A stretch of 64,000 nt of DNA, taken from positions 1-64,000 of the forward strand of contig NZ_LAYO01000096.1 of assembly GCF_000980875.1 (NCBI RefSeq), in the 5' to 3' direction. The notes below the pieces were generated by a model, which was not told the origin of the DNA, did not search any database, and saw nothing but the letters and a program-made list of their open reading frames with translations. How positions within the stretch are numbered: the first letter of the stretch is position 1; each line of letters opens with the position of its first letter. The translations under genes were made by a program, and so were the position numbers. The stretch is from Leucobacter sp. Ag1 (lineage in GTDB: Bacteria; Actinomycetota; Actinomycetes; Actinomycetales; Microbacteriaceae). Of the stretch, positions 1 to 13,017 are shown piece by piece.

Positions 1-844
1 GCTCGGCGACGACCTCGTCGATCCGGATCGCGAGCTCCGCCTCGGCGTCGAGCGAGGCGACGGCCGCGGCCTGCGCCAGATCGGTCACGCCGAACGGCAC
101 CGCGACCTTGCGCTGCGCGTCGGCGATCTCGGCCGGGGCGATGGCGTACCCGATACGCAGGCCGGCGAGCCCGTAGGCCTTCGAGAAGGTGTGCAGCACC
201 GCGACGTGCGGGTAGCGCCGGTGCAGTTCGAGGCCGGCGCCGCGGTCGGGTCCGTCGAAGTACTCCGAACGGTCGAAGTGCACGTAGGCCTCGTCGATCA
301 CGACGAGCACGTCGCGGGGCACGGCGTCGACGAAGCGCTCGAGCTCCGCGGCCCCGACGACGGTGCCGGTCGGGTTGTTCGGGTTGCAGACGAAGACGAG
401 CCGGGTGCGCGGCGTGATCGCGGCGAGCATGGCGTCGAGGTCGTGCCGGTGGTCGGCGTCGAGCGGCACCTCGACGGGGGTCGCCCCGGCGATCCGGACG
501 AGCGAGGGGTACGCCTCGAACGAGCGCCACGCGAACATCACCTCGTCGCCCGCGCCCGCGACCGCTCCGATGAGCTGGGCGGCGAGCTCGACCGATCCGG
601 CGCCGACGGTCACGAGCGCCGGATCCACTCCGTACCGCTCGGCGAGCCGGCCGATCACCTCGGGGGCGCTCATGCGCGGGTAGCGGTGGATGGATCCGAG
701 CTGCTGCTGCACGGCCGCGACGACGGAGGGCAGCGGCGGGTGCGGGGATTCGTTGGAGGAGAGCTTCGATGCACCGGCCGGAGCCGGTCGGCCCTGCCGG
801 TAGGCGGGGACCGCATCGAGGTCGGATCGGGTGGGAAGAGTCAT
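1..844 (-). CDS. pat: Aromatic amino acid / histidinol-phosphate aminotransferase, 3' end cut by window
   Basis: PLP-dependent class I/II aminotransferase that moves an amino group between glutamate and an aromatic 2-oxo acid or imidazole-acetol phosphate. About 281 residues are visible; the C-terminal part lies outside the window. The N-terminus ([19 protein letters not shown], then [16 protein letters not shown]) is typical of the actinobacterial Pat/HisC group. Further hallmarks are [11 protein letters not shown], a VIDEAYVHF strand holding the cofactor Asp/Tyr, and the Schiff-base lysine in [15 protein letters not shown]. The ATG at 844 is chosen because it begins this conserved N-terminus. 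Whether it is Pat (tyrosine/phenylalanine) or HisC cannot be decided from sequence alone; the lack of neighbouring his genes and the short N-terminus favour Pat. Confidence 0.85.
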   Translation of the reverse strand, partial: MTLPTRSDLDAVPAYRQGRPAPAGASKLSSNESPHPPLPSVVAAVQQQLGSIHRYPRMSAPEVIGRLAERYGVDPALVTVGAGSVELAAQLIGAVAGAGDEVMFAWRSFEAYPSLVRIAGATPVEVPLDADHRHDLDAMLAAITPRTRLVFVCNPNNPTGTVVGAAELERFVDAVPRDVLVVIDEAYVHFDRSEYFDGPDRGAGLELHRRYPHVAVLHTFSKAYGLAGLRIGYAIAPAEIADAQRKVAVPFGVTDLAQAAAVASLDAEAELAIRIDEVVAE

Positions 845-889
845 CGTCTGTGCGTCCTTGCGTGAGGTGTCGTCTTCGACAGTGCCGCA

Positions 890-919
890 ACTGTACTGAG
901 CCGAAGCGCTGCTGGACAA
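890..919 (-). promoter_or_regulatory. Candidate promoter for the aminotransferase
   Basis: On the minus strand TTGTCC (914-919) is followed after 18 bp by TACAGT (890-895), a good SigA-type pair that would give a leader of about 38 nt before the ATG at 844. Seen by eye only. Confidence 0.45.
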
Positions 920-1001
920 ATGGTTCATGGATCGCTGGTCAACACGTCCAACTCTGCGCCCGGGTGCCGCCTCCGGCTGGGCAGGATGATCAGCTGAAAC
1001 G

Positions 1002-1039
1002 CACGAGCGCCCGCAACCGATCGGTTGCGGGCGCTCGTG
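1002..1039 (-). terminator. Terminator hairpin after glf
   Basis: A perfect 19-bp inverted repeat without a spacer (arms 1002-1020 and 1021-1039, very GC-rich) lies 18 bp past the glf stop codon. There is no strong U-tract, as is common in actinobacteria. Confidence 0.75.
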
Positions 1040-1057
1040 TCGCTGCGGCGCTCGGGA

Positions 1058-5157
<4,100 letters not shown>

Positions 5158-5209
5158 CGCCGTCCACGCTGGAACGAACCACCGGTCACCGAGAGTATCG
5201 AGAGGGCTC

Positions 5210-5971
5210 ATGCCGCTCAACGTCGCCATCTTCGGCTCGTGCGTCTCCCGCGATGCCGTCGGTCTGGTCCCGGAAGACCTGACTCCCGCGCACTACACCG
5301 CGCGTCAGGCCTGGGTCAGCGCGGCCAGCCCGCGCATGTGGATCCCACCCATCGACCGATTGAACTCGCCGTTCCAACGCCGCATGCTCGAGGGGGATTT
5401 CCGGTCGACCCTCTTCGCGGAGATCGCGGCTCACGCACCGGGCGCCGACATCGTGCTCCTCGACATCGTCGACGACCGCTTCGGCGTGATCGAGATGCTC
5501 CCGGGCCGCTATGCCACTCTCAGCGCAGAACTCTCGGGCTCCGGCTTCCTGCTCGGCGACCGGCTGCTGCGGCGACGGCGGCTCATGCTGGGGGATCCGG
5601 AGCATCTCCGTCGGTTCCGCACTGCGGCGGAGCTGGTGAAGCGGGCGCTCATCGAGGCGGGGGCCTGGGAACGGACGATCCTGATCCGGGCGCCCTATGC
5701 GACGGAATCGGTCGAGGGCGACTCGCTGGTGGGCGACTACGCCACGGGCTCCGACGTCTGGAACGAGCGATACGCGGAGTACTACACGGCGCTCGAGGAA
5801 CTCGGGTTCCGGATGATCTCCCCCGCGTCCGACCTCGTCTATTCGACGCGGACCCACCAGTGGGGCCCGCACCCGATCCACTACCAGGAGGCGGCCTCCC
5901 GCGACATCGTGGCGCAGGTCCTGAAGCACTATCGCGATGCGGGCGGCGAGTCCGCCGACCGCGGGGTTTGA
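5210..5971 (+). CDS. DUF6270 domain protein
   Basis: A 253-residue protein with no signal peptide. It begins MPLNVAIFGSCVSRDAVGLV; the GSCVSRD signature and the following YTARQAWVSAASP match the DUF6270 group, usually found in polysaccharide clusters. The N-terminal GSC..D block and the late HPIHYQ motif resemble the Ser-nucleophile and Asp/His blocks of SGNH hydrolases, so a glycan O-acyl esterase or transferase role is a reasonable guess. A GAGAGGG ribosome site precedes the ATG. The stop codon overlaps the -35 box of the next gene's promoter. No biochemical function is established. Confidence 0.75.
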   Translation: MPLNVAIFGSCVSRDAVGLVPEDLTPAHYTARQAWVSAASPRMWIPPIDRLNSPFQRRMLEGDFRSTLFAEIAAHAPGADIVLLDIVDDRFGVIEMLPGRYATLSAELSGSGFLLGDRLLRRRRLMLGDPEHLRRFRTAAELVKRALIEAGAWERTILIRAPYATESVEGDSLVGDYATGSDVWNERYAEYYTALEELGFRMISPASDLVYSTRTHQWGPHPIHYQEAASRDIVAQVLKHYRDAGGESADRGV

Positions 5972-5997
5972 AGAACCGTATCGAGATCACGTAGAAT
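5968..5997 (+). promoter_or_regulatory. Promoter of the beta-propeller/CWB2 surface protein
   Basis: TTGAAG (5968-5973) and TAGAAT (5992-5997) are separated by 18 bp, close to the SigA consensus, and give a leader of about 50 nt. The -35 box contains the TGA stop (5969-5971) of the preceding gene. Confidence 0.6.
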
Positions 5998-6054
5998 TCT
6001 CCGTGCACGTCAACGCCTGGGCACCGGGCCCGCGTGACCGCTTCTGGAGTCTTC

Positions 6055-9000
6055 GTGATCGCTTCCCGTTCCCTGTTCGCGCGCCTGTCGACCGGGGTCG
6101 CCGCGATCGCGGTCACGATCGCTCTCGCGCTCTCCGGCGCTCCGGCGGTCGCCGTCGACGGCGGCGAGCCCCCGACGGATCCCGCCCGGCCGACGCAGAC
6201 GCCCGATGCGGCCCCTGCCGATGCGGGCACTGATCCGGGCGACCCCGGCACGGAAGCACCCACCGGCGACCCCCTGCTCGAGGGGATGACGGTGCCCGAC
6301 GACCAGGCTCCGCTCGCCACCGACGCGCGGCTCGCGCTGCCCGGCGCCCCCGTGCGGACGGACGCGATCACGTCGGCGCTCGTGGACCCCGACTCCGGCC
6401 GCACCTACATCGGCACCCGCTCGGCGTCGCCCGCTCGGCTCTACGTCGCACCCTCGTCCACGTCGGCGAAGACCGTGGTCCGCGATCTGCCGTTCGGCAC
6501 GGGCTCCTGGGACCTCGCGCTGAGCGGCACGACGCTCGCGATCGGCACGAACGCACCCACCGACCAGACCTCGACCCGACTGCTCGGCTACGACACGGTG
6601 AGCAACGAGTTCTCCGGTTCCGTCACGCTCCCGAAGTCCTCGATCGTGATGAGCGTGGTCGAGGACACCGTGCTCTCCACTCCCGGCAACGAGCAGTACT
6701 TCTGGGTGGGCACCTACGATGCGGGCGGAGCCCGGCTGTTCCGCGTCGACCTGGCGCGCGAGGTCGCGACGGACTACACCCCGACGAACGGCGCGTGGAA
6801 GTCGTTCCGCTACGTGCGCTCGCTCGCCGTCGATCCCGCCGGCCTGACCATCGGCCTCGGCAACCCGGCCGCGGTCTGGCGGCTCGACCGGCAGTCCAAG
6901 CAGTTGAGCGACTGGTCCGAGGCGACGACGCAGCTGCAGGGGCGCTCGATCGCCTACGCGGCCGCGGCCACCGCCCCGACCGACGGTTCGGCCCCGACCG
7001 TCGTGATCGGCTCCGAGGCGGGGGCCTCAGTGCTCGTGGCCTCGCCCCCGAACTCGGGCACCGCCCCGACCCAGACCCGAGTACTCCAGCTGCCCGGCGG
7101 CAACACCGTGGAGCAGATCACGGTCGACCCGGCCGGGCGCCTGGCCTGGTTCACCGTGCGCCCCAGCGCCACGCTCTACTCCCTCGACCTCACCGATCCG
7201 AACGCGCAGCCGCAGGACCACGGCGTCCCCGAGCCGGGCAGCGAGACCCGCACCCTCGCGGTGATCGACGGGAAGGTCCGCGGCGTCACCGGCACCAGCG
7301 AGGCCTGGTCCCTCGACCCCGCGACCGGGACGCTGGCGCCGCGGCGCGACCTCATCCCGGCGGGCCAGGAACTGCGCGATACTCTGCCGCAGGGGGTCGT
7401 GCAGTTCGGCGACCGCCTGCTCGTCGGCGGGCACTGGCGGTACCAGGTGCACGGCGACCCCGCGGTCGAGCGAGTCCGGGTCCCCGGCGAGCCCAAGGCC
7501 CAGGTCGTGGTCGGCGACAAGCTCTACTCGGCCATCTACCCCTCCGCCTCGGTCTACGAACTCGACTCCTCGCTCGCGGTGCGCAAGGTCGCCTCGCTCG
7601 AGAACGGGCAGATGCGCCCGGCCGCCATCGCCTACAACGCGAGCCGCGACAAGCTCGTCGTCGCGACCGGGCCCGCGTACGGCAAGTACGGCGGCGGCCT
7701 GAGCCTCGTCTCCCCGGCCCCCGATTCCGCCCCCGAGGTCTACACCAAGCCGGTCGGGCAGCACCAGGTCTCGGCGATCGAGTCCCTCGGCAGCGACCTG
7801 CTGCTCGGCACCTCGACGATCGGCGAAGCCCAGCCCGGCCTTCCCGGCCAGGTGGCCAAGGTCGTTCGCTGGCGCGCCGACGGGGACACGCAACGCGGCA
7901 CCGGCAGCGCGGTCTGGAGCTTCACGGTGCCCGTGCAGGCGAAGCGGATCAGCGGGCTCGCGCTCGTCGACGACGAGATCGGACAGCAGCTCGTCGTCGC
8001 CGCGGACCCGGCGACGACGGCGCCGGGCTGGCTGTTCGGGCTGAACCCCGACACCGGGGCCCTGCTCTGGAAGCAGCAGCTCGGCGGACCCGTGCGCTGG
8101 CTGCACAGCGAGCGGGGCTACCTCGTCGCCCAGATCGGTTCTTCTGCTCTGCGCCAGGTCGGTGTCAGCCGCACGGGTGCGACGCTCACGGCCATCCGCG
8201 ACTACGGCACGAGCGTCTCACCGCAGTTCTTCTCGCTCGCCGACCTGCCCGGTTCGCAGCAGCGGGTCTCCTACGTCTCCTCCGGCGCGAACGGCGTCGT
8301 CGGCGTGGCCGAGCAGCAGACGCCTCGCGTTCCGTCCCGTCTCGCGGGCGCGGATCGCTATGCCACGGCGGTCGCGGTGTCCCAGCAGTCCTTCTCCCGC
8401 GCCGGCACGGTCGTGCTGGCCCGCGGCGACGACTTCGCCGACGCGCTCTCCGCCGGGCCGCTCGCCGCGGCGCTCGATGCCCCGATCCTGCTCGTGCAGC
8501 CGGGTGGCAGGCTCTCCCCCGGCACGGTCGCCGAGATCCGCAGGCTCGGCGCGACCAGGGCGCTCCCGATCGGAGGCACCGGCGCGATCCCCGACTCGGT
8601 GCGCACGCAGCTGCCGGCCGGCGTCTCTCTGGACCCGAACCGCCCGCAGGGCGCGAACCGCTACGAGACCTCGGTCGCGGTCGCGAAGCAGCTCGAAGCG
8701 CGACTCGGCGGCAAGAAGCTCGAGGTCTTCGCCGCGACGGGGCTCGACTTCGCTGACGCGATCGCGGCGGTTCCCGCCGCGATCGCGAAGAAGCGCGCGA
8801 TCGTGCTCTACGACGACGCACCCGCGGCGCGGTCCGCACGGTCGTTCCTGTCGAGCCGCTCGGTCGACGCCCTCGGCGGGCCCGCGTCGAAGGCTGTCCG
8901 TGCCGCAGGGCTCGCTCCGAAGCGGACGATCATCGGGGCCGACCGCTTCGATACCGCGAAGCTGATCGGGGCGAGCTACTTCGGCAAGACGCCCCACGCG

Positions 9001-9216
9001 TACGTCGCGCCCGGATTCAACTTCCCCGATGGGCTCGCGGCCGGCGTGCTCGCCGGCCGCTCCGGCTCACCGCTGCTGCTCTCGCGGCCCGCAGCGCTCC
9101 CCGCGCAGACGACGAGCTCCCTGCAGAGCGGCAGGGGCTCGCAGCGGGTCACCCTGGTCGGCGGGGTCGGAGTGCTCGAGCCCCGTCTCGAGCAGACCAT
9201 CGCCGGCCTCCGCTAG
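6055..9216 (+). CDS. Secreted beta-propeller protein with three C-terminal cell-wall-binding (CWB2) repeats
   Basis: A 1053-residue exported protein. The N-terminus (VIASRSLFARLSTGVAAIAV and a further hydrophobic run ending SGAPAVAVDGG) is a signal peptide followed by a Pro/Asp/Ala-rich linker. Residues about 80-760 hold repeated strand patterns (AVDPAGLTIGLGNP, VDPAGRLAWFTV, YSAIYPSASVYELD, GLNPDTGALLWKQQL) typical of a PQQ/YVTN-like beta-propeller. From about residue 760 three PF04122 repeats begin with RLAGADRYATAVAVS and show the DFADALSAGPLA signature; they bind anionic wall polymers in known family members. The GTG at 6055 is preferred because GGAG stands 6 nt upstream; a GTG at 6034 is also in frame. 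It may sense or scaffold wall glycan; function unknown. Confidence 0.82.
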   Translation: MIASRSLFARLSTGVAAIAVTIALALSGAPAVAVDGGEPPTDPARPTQTPDAAPADAGTDPGDPGTEAPTGDPLLEGMTVPDDQAPLATDARLALPGAPVRTDAITSALVDPDSGRTYIGTRSASPARLYVAPSSTSAKTVVRDLPFGTGSWDLALSGTTLAIGTNAPTDQTSTRLLGYDTVSNEFSGSVTLPKSSIVMSVVEDTVLSTPGNEQYFWVGTYDAGGARLFRVDLAREVATDYTPTNGAWKSFRYVRSLAVDPAGLTIGLGNPAAVWRLDRQSKQLSDWSEATTQLQGRSIAYAAAATAPTDGSAPTVVIGSEAGASVLVASPPNSGTAPTQTRVLQLPGGNTVEQITVDPAGRLAWFTVRPSATLYSLDLTDPNAQPQDHGVPEPGSETRTLAVIDGKVRGVTGTSEAWSLDPATGTLAPRRDLIPAGQELRDTLPQGVVQFGDRLLVGGHWRYQVHGDPAVERVRVPGEPKAQVVVGDKLYSAIYPSASVYELDSSLAVRKVASLENGQMRPAAIAYNASRDKLVVATGPAYGKYGGGLSLVSPAPDSAPEVYTKPVGQHQVSAIESLGSDLLLGTSTIGEAQPGLPGQVAKVVRWRADGDTQRGTGSAVWSFTVPVQAKRISGLALVDDEIGQQLVVAADPATTAPGWLFGLNPDTGALLWKQQLGGPVRWLHSERGYLVAQIGSSALRQVGVSRTGATLTAIRDYGTSVSPQFFSLADLPGSQQRVSYVSSGANGVVGVAEQQTPRVPSRLAGADRYATAVAVSQQSFSRAGTVVLARGDDFADALSAGPLAAALDAPILLVQPGGRLSPGTVAEIRRLGATRALPIGGTGAIPDSVRTQLPAGVSLDPNRPQGANRYETSVAVAKQLEARLGGKKLEVFAATGLDFADAIAAVPAAIAKKRAIVLYDDAPAARSARSFLSSRSVDALGGPASKAVRAAGLAPKRTIIGADRFDTAKLIGASYFGKTPHAYVAPGFNFPDGLAAGVLAGRSGSPLLLSRPAALPAQTTSSLQSGRGSQRVTLVGGVGVLEPRLEQTIAGLR

Positions 9217-9274
9217 CCGAGAGACGGGAGAGGCCCGGGATCCGAACGGATCCCGGGCCTCTCCCGTCTCTCGG
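9217..9274. terminator. Bidirectional terminator, perfect 28-bp hairpin
   Basis: Arms 9217-9244 and 9247-9274 are exact reverse complements around a 2-nt AA loop. It begins right after the TAG stop of the + gene and ends 30 bp before the stop of the convergent minus gene, so it can serve both. Confidence 0.9.
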
Positions 9275-9304
9275 TTGCCGGCGGAGCTCCACCGGCGCCC
9301 GACC

Positions 9305-10594
9305 CTACGCCCCGATGACGATGCGCGGGACGCCCGTCCACTTCGCTGCGTCGGTGGCGTTGCGTCCGTCGGCGAAGAGCTTGATGCCGGGGAAGTCCGA
9401 CGGGCCGAGCTCCAGGTAGTCGGCGTGGTCGGCCTGCAGGATCGCCACGTCGACCGGGTCGCCGATGGAGTGCGCGGTGAACCCGTAGCCCGCGAGCTCC
9501 TCGTCGCTGAACAGCGGATCGTGCACGGTCACGATCGCGCCGCGCGCCGTGAGCTCCTCGACCGTCGGGAAGACGCCCGAGACCGCGGTCTCCTTGACGC
9601 CGCCGCGGTACGCCGCGCCGAGCACGACGACGCGCTGCCCGGCGAGGTCGCCGATGGTCTGCTGCACGCGATCCACGACGTAGGCGGGCATCGTCGCGTT
9701 GTAGTTGCGCGCGGTGCGCACGATGTCGGCGTCGGGGTCGGTCGACAGGTAGAGGCGCGGGTAGACCGGGATGCAGTGACCGCCCACGGCGATGCCGGGC
9801 CGGTGGATGTGGCTGAACGGCTGCGAGTTGCAGGCCTCGATGACCTTGTAGACGTCGATGCCCGCGGTGTCCGCGAAGCGTGCGAACTGGTTCGCGAGAC
9901 CGATGTTCACGTCGCGGTAGGTGGTCTCCGCGAGCTTCGCCATCTCGGCGGCCTCGGCGGTGCCCATGTCCCAGACGCCGTTCGGGCGGGGCAGGTCGCT
10001 GCGCTCGTCGAAGGTGAGCACGGCCTCGTAGAACTCGATGGCCCGCTTCGTGCCGGCCTCGTTCAGACCGCCGACGAGCTTCGGGTACTTCTTGAGGTCG
10101 GCGTAGACCCGGCCCGTGAGCACGCGCTCCGGCGAGAACACGAGGTGGAAGTCGGTGCCCTCGCGCAGGCCGGAGACCTGCTCGATGAGCGGCTTCCAGC
10201 GGGTCCGGGTGGTGCCGACGGGCAGCGTGGTCTCGTACGAGACGAGCGTGCCCGGGGTCAGGTGCTCGGCGAGCGACCGGGTCGCCGCGTCCATCCATTT
10301 GAAGTCGGGCTGCCAGGTCTCCTCGTCGACGAGCAGCGGCACCACGAGCACGACGGCGTCGGCGCCCGGGATGGCGTCGGCGTACTCGGTCGTGGCGCGG
10401 AGCTTGCCCGCCGGGACGAGCTCGGCGAGCTTCTCGGCGAGACCCGCCTCGCCGGGGAACGGCTCCTCACCGCGGTTGATGCACTCGACGAGTGCCTGGT
10501 TGACGTCGACGCCGACCACGTCGTGCCCCATCGAGGCGTACTGCGTGGCGAGCGGGAGGCCGATCTTGCCGGTTGCGACTACTGCGATCTTCAC
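9305..10594 (-). CDS. wecC: UDP-N-acetyl-hexosamine 6-dehydrogenase (WecC/WbpA type)
   Basis: NAD-dependent four-electron oxidation of C6 of a UDP-N-acetylhexosamine (ManNAc or GlcNAc) to the uronic acid. The 429-residue protein starts at GTG 10594 with MKIAVVATGKIGLPLATQYA (Rossmann fold). It carries SYETTLPVGTTR, the FSPERVLTGR motif, and the catalytic-Cys block GGHCIPVYP (Cys about 274) in the form found in UDP-HexNAc rather than UDP-glucose dehydrogenases. The C-terminal domain contains VVVLGAAYRGGVKETAVS. With the wecB-like gene at 13018 it would make UDP-ManNAcA; with the DegT, Gfo/Idh and hexapeptide-acyltransferase genes it could instead form a 2,3-diamino uronate. The symbol marks the family; exact substrate is undecided. 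Confidence 0.88.
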   Translation of the reverse strand: MKIAVVATGKIGLPLATQYASMGHDVVGVDVNQALVECINRGEEPFPGEAGLAEKLAELVPAGKLRATTEYADAIPGADAVVLVVPLLVDEETWQPDFKWMDAATRSLAEHLTPGTLVSYETTLPVGTTRTRWKPLIEQVSGLREGTDFHLVFSPERVLTGRVYADLKKYPKLVGGLNEAGTKRAIEFYEAVLTFDERSDLPRPNGVWDMGTAEAAEMAKLAETTYRDVNIGLANQFARFADTAGIDVYKVIEACNSQPFSHIHRPGIAVGGHCIPVYPRLYLSTDPDADIVRTARNYNATMPAYVVDRVQQTIGDLAGQRVVVLGAAYRGGVKETAVSGVFPTVEELTARGAIVTVHDPLFSDEELAGYGFTAHSIGDPVDVAILQADHADYLELGPSDFPGIKLFADGRNATDAAKWTGVPRIVIGA

Positions 10595-10635
10595 AGTGCT
10601 CAACTGTAGTCGAGGTTCCCGAGGACGGGCCCGGG

Positions 10636-11790
10636 TCAGCGGACCATGCGCGGCGCGAAGCGCCGATCCCCCCAGCGGCGCATGCGCAGCTCCACCGGGT
10701 GCTCGACGAGGCGGTAGAGCAGCCAGGCCGCGAGCAGCGAGAGCACGAACACCACGGGGTACCAGACGAGGTTGCCCCAGGACGCGGTACGGGCGCCGAC
10801 GAAGGTCGCGACGCCGTACATGACCGTGGAGTGCACCAGGTAGAACGCGAACGACCAGGTCCCGAGGTCCACCATCCACTTCGCGCGGAACGCGGAGGGC
10901 CGGCCCTCGAGGTCGCGGATCGCGAGCGCGATGATCAGCAGGGTGAAGATCACGATGACGGTCAGCGCCTGGAAGCTCCCGAGCAGCTGCACGATCGTCG
11001 GCACGGCGCCCGAGAACTTGAGGCCGACGTAGAGCACGGCGTTGGCGACGAAGAGGATGCAGAGCGGCAGCGCCGGAATGCGCGGTCGCCAACCGTTCCG
11101 GACGAGGGTCGCGACGCTCATGCCGAGGAAGAACTCGCCGACGCGCAGGACCGGGAGCGGGATCGACGCCCACCATCCCTGCTTGTCGATGAGCATGAGG
11201 GTCGGGTAGGCGATCTCCCAGGCGAGCACGATCGCGATGAGCAGGATCGCCCGCCCCTGGCGCCCCCGCCCGAGGAACCGGTTCACGAACGGGTGGAGCG
11301 CGTAGAAGAACGCCTCGAGCGTGAGGGTCCAGGAGACCGGGCTGCCGCCGAACAGGATCGCCGGGTTCGAGGACCAGGCTTGGACGAGCAGCAGCGCCGC
11401 GAGGATCCCGACGACGGAGACGGGCTTGATCCACCACTGGCTCGGGTCGATCTCCTGCAGGCCCACCCGATAGAACACGGGAAGCCCCAGGGCGACCGCG
11501 ACGAGCAGCGCCGGGTAGATCCGGGCGAATCGTCTCCAGTAGAAATTACGGATCGAGGTGCCGGGTCTGGCCGACCAGGTCAGGACGAACCCGCTCAGGA
11601 TGAAGAAGAACGCGACGCCGTAGTTGCCGAACTTCGAGAACGGTCCGAGCAACGGCAGGGGCGCGAACGAGTTCATGTGGAAGATGAAGACGCCGAACGC
11701 GGCCCACCAGCGCGCTCCCGTGAGCGAGTCGAGACGGACCTTCGTCGGCGGTGCATCGACCGCGGCGCCCGCGCCGCCCGCGGGGCTCAC
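10636..11790 (-). CDS. Acyltransferase 3 family membrane protein (OafA/YrhL-like)
   Basis: Integral membrane O-acyltransferase of 384 residues with about ten hydrophobic helices; the family transfers acetyl or similar groups onto exported glycans. The N-terminal RLDSLTGARWWAAFGVFIFH holds the conserved Arg and the His of the active site. Then come FNYG-like GNYGVAFFFILSGFVLTW and a WSLTLE-type block WTLTLEAFFYALHP, both family hallmarks. GTG at 11790 is chosen because GGGAGG lies 6 nt upstream; a longer frame upstream lacks similarity. The gene is 41 bp upstream of the wecC-like gene on the same strand, so the two are probably co-transcribed. The acyl acceptor is probably the cluster's polysaccharide. 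Confidence 0.88.
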   Translation of the reverse strand: MSPAGGAGAAVDAPPTKVRLDSLTGARWWAAFGVFIFHMNSFAPLPLLGPFSKFGNYGVAFFFILSGFVLTWSARPGTSIRNFYWRRFARIYPALLVAVALGLPVFYRVGLQEIDPSQWWIKPVSVVGILAALLLVQAWSSNPAILFGGSPVSWTLTLEAFFYALHPFVNRFLGRGRQGRAILLIAIVLAWEIAYPTLMLIDKQGWWASIPLPVLRVGEFFLGMSVATLVRNGWRPRIPALPLCILFVANAVLYVGLKFSGAVPTIVQLLGSFQALTVIVIFTLLIIALAIRDLEGRPSAFRAKWMVDLGTWSFAFYLVHSTVMYGVATFVGARTASWGNLVWYPVVFVLSLLAAWLLYRLVEHPVELRMRRWGDRRFAPRMVR

Positions 11791-11848
11791 CGGGTGCCTC
11801 CCGGCGTGACGAGGGCGGGCTGGCGTTCGATCTCCATGGTCACGGGAT

Positions 11849-12961
11849 TCAAGAATAGTCGCCGCGCACTGCTCGCTCGGCCGCTGCGTAGACCTCGGTG
11901 TACGCGGAGGCCCTGGCCTCCTCGGAGAAGCGCTCCCGCGCCAGGTCCACGGTGGCGCGCCGGCGGTCCTCATCGTCTCCGTCCAGGACCGCGAGCACCG
12001 CATCGGCGAGCTCGCGCGCGTCGCGCCCGACGACCCGGGCGGCCTCGAACCCGTCGAGCATCGCCACGTGGCCGCCCACACCGGACGCGACGACGGGGAG
12101 CCCGCAGGCCAGGGCCTCCGCGAGCGCGACGCCGAAGGTCTCCCCTTCGGTCGGGAGCAGGAACGCGCTCGCCCCGAGCAGCTCGTCCTCGAGCGCGCGC
12201 CGCTCGAGCTGGCCGAGCAGCCGCACCCGCGCGCCGAGCGACAGCGCGGCGACGCGCGCTTCGACCTCCGCCCGCTGCGCGCCCTCGCCGATCCAGCGCA
12301 GTTCGACGTCGACGCCCCGACGCAGCAGCTCGGCGACCGTCTCCACCGCGAGCAGCGGCCCCTTGTGCGCGGCGATCCCGCCGACCGCGACGAGACGCAG
12401 CGGGGCCCCGGCCGTGACCGACCGCGAGATCCGTCCGTCCGCGGGGAACGGCACCGCGTTGCCGATGACGTGCGGCGCCCGGCGTGCGCGCGGCGCGATC
12501 GCCGCGGCCAGCGCCTCGCTCACCGCCACCACCTCGTCGGGAGCGCCCAGGCGGGAGCGCAGCGCGCGACCGGCCAGGCCCATCGATCCGGACGCGGCGT
12601 CGCCGACCCCCGACCAGTGCTCGGTGTGCACCCACGGCTGCCGCACCCGCAGACCGGCGAACGGCAGCAGCGCCGGGAACGCCATGGTGTGCAGCAGCTC
12701 GGCGTCCCGCAGCGCGCCCCGGATCGCGCGCCGCGCACCGGGCCAGGTGCGAGGATCGCCGGCGGAGAACGGCACCCGCGTCACCGGAATGCCCTCGACC
12801 TCGGCCTCGCTTTCGGCCTCGGCGACCCAGTCGGGCCGGATCAGGTGCAGCACCCGGACCTCGTCGCGGCGTGCCAGCAGCTGCGCGTCACGGAGGTTGA
12901 AGATGCCGGATCCGGAATGCCCGGGCGACGGGAACCAGGGAGTGGCGATGAGCACGCGCAT
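11849..12961 (-). CDS. GT4 family glycosyltransferase
   Basis: GT-B fold retaining glycosyltransferase, 370 residues. The N-terminal domain begins MRVLIATPWFPSPGHSGSGI, the glycine-rich acceptor loop. The C-terminal half has VAVGGIAAHKGPLLAVE (donor phosphate region) and the catalytic/nucleotide-binding block LLPTEGETFGVALAEALACG with the EX7E pattern. It starts a minus-strand unit that continues to the acyltransferase and wecC-like genes. It is divergent from wecB; a TACGAT 6 nt from its ATG suggests a leaderless mRNA. The linkage formed cannot be predicted. Confidence 0.88.
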   Translation of the reverse strand: MRVLIATPWFPSPGHSGSGIFNLRDAQLLARRDEVRVLHLIRPDWVAEAESEAEVEGIPVTRVPFSAGDPRTWPGARRAIRGALRDAELLHTMAFPALLPFAGLRVRQPWVHTEHWSGVGDAASGSMGLAGRALRSRLGAPDEVVAVSEALAAAIAPRARRAPHVIGNAVPFPADGRISRSVTAGAPLRLVAVGGIAAHKGPLLAVETVAELLRRGVDVELRWIGEGAQRAEVEARVAALSLGARVRLLGQLERRALEDELLGASAFLLPTEGETFGVALAEALACGLPVVASGVGGHVAMLDGFEAARVVGRDARELADAVLAVLDGDDEDRRRATVDLARERFSEEARASAYTEVYAAAERAVRGDYS

Positions 12962-12967
12962 GGATCC

Positions 12968-12973
12968 ATCGTA
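12968..12973 (-). promoter_or_regulatory. -10 element, probable leaderless promoter of the GT4 gene
   Basis: TACGAT on the minus strand, then 6 nt, then the ATG at 12961. It faces the wecB promoter in a 56-bp divergent gap. No consensus -35. Confidence 0.45.
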
Positions 12974-13005
12974 TGCGGGCCGACGGGCGGCTCCGGCAGC
13001 CCCGG

Positions 13006-13011
13006 TACACT
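13006..13011 (+). promoter_or_regulatory. -10 element, probable leaderless promoter of wecB
   Basis: TACACT is followed by 6 nt and the GTG at 13018, so transcription should begin at the start codon. There is no Shine-Dalgarno sequence. Confidence 0.5.
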
Positions 13012-13017
13012 TGCGGC

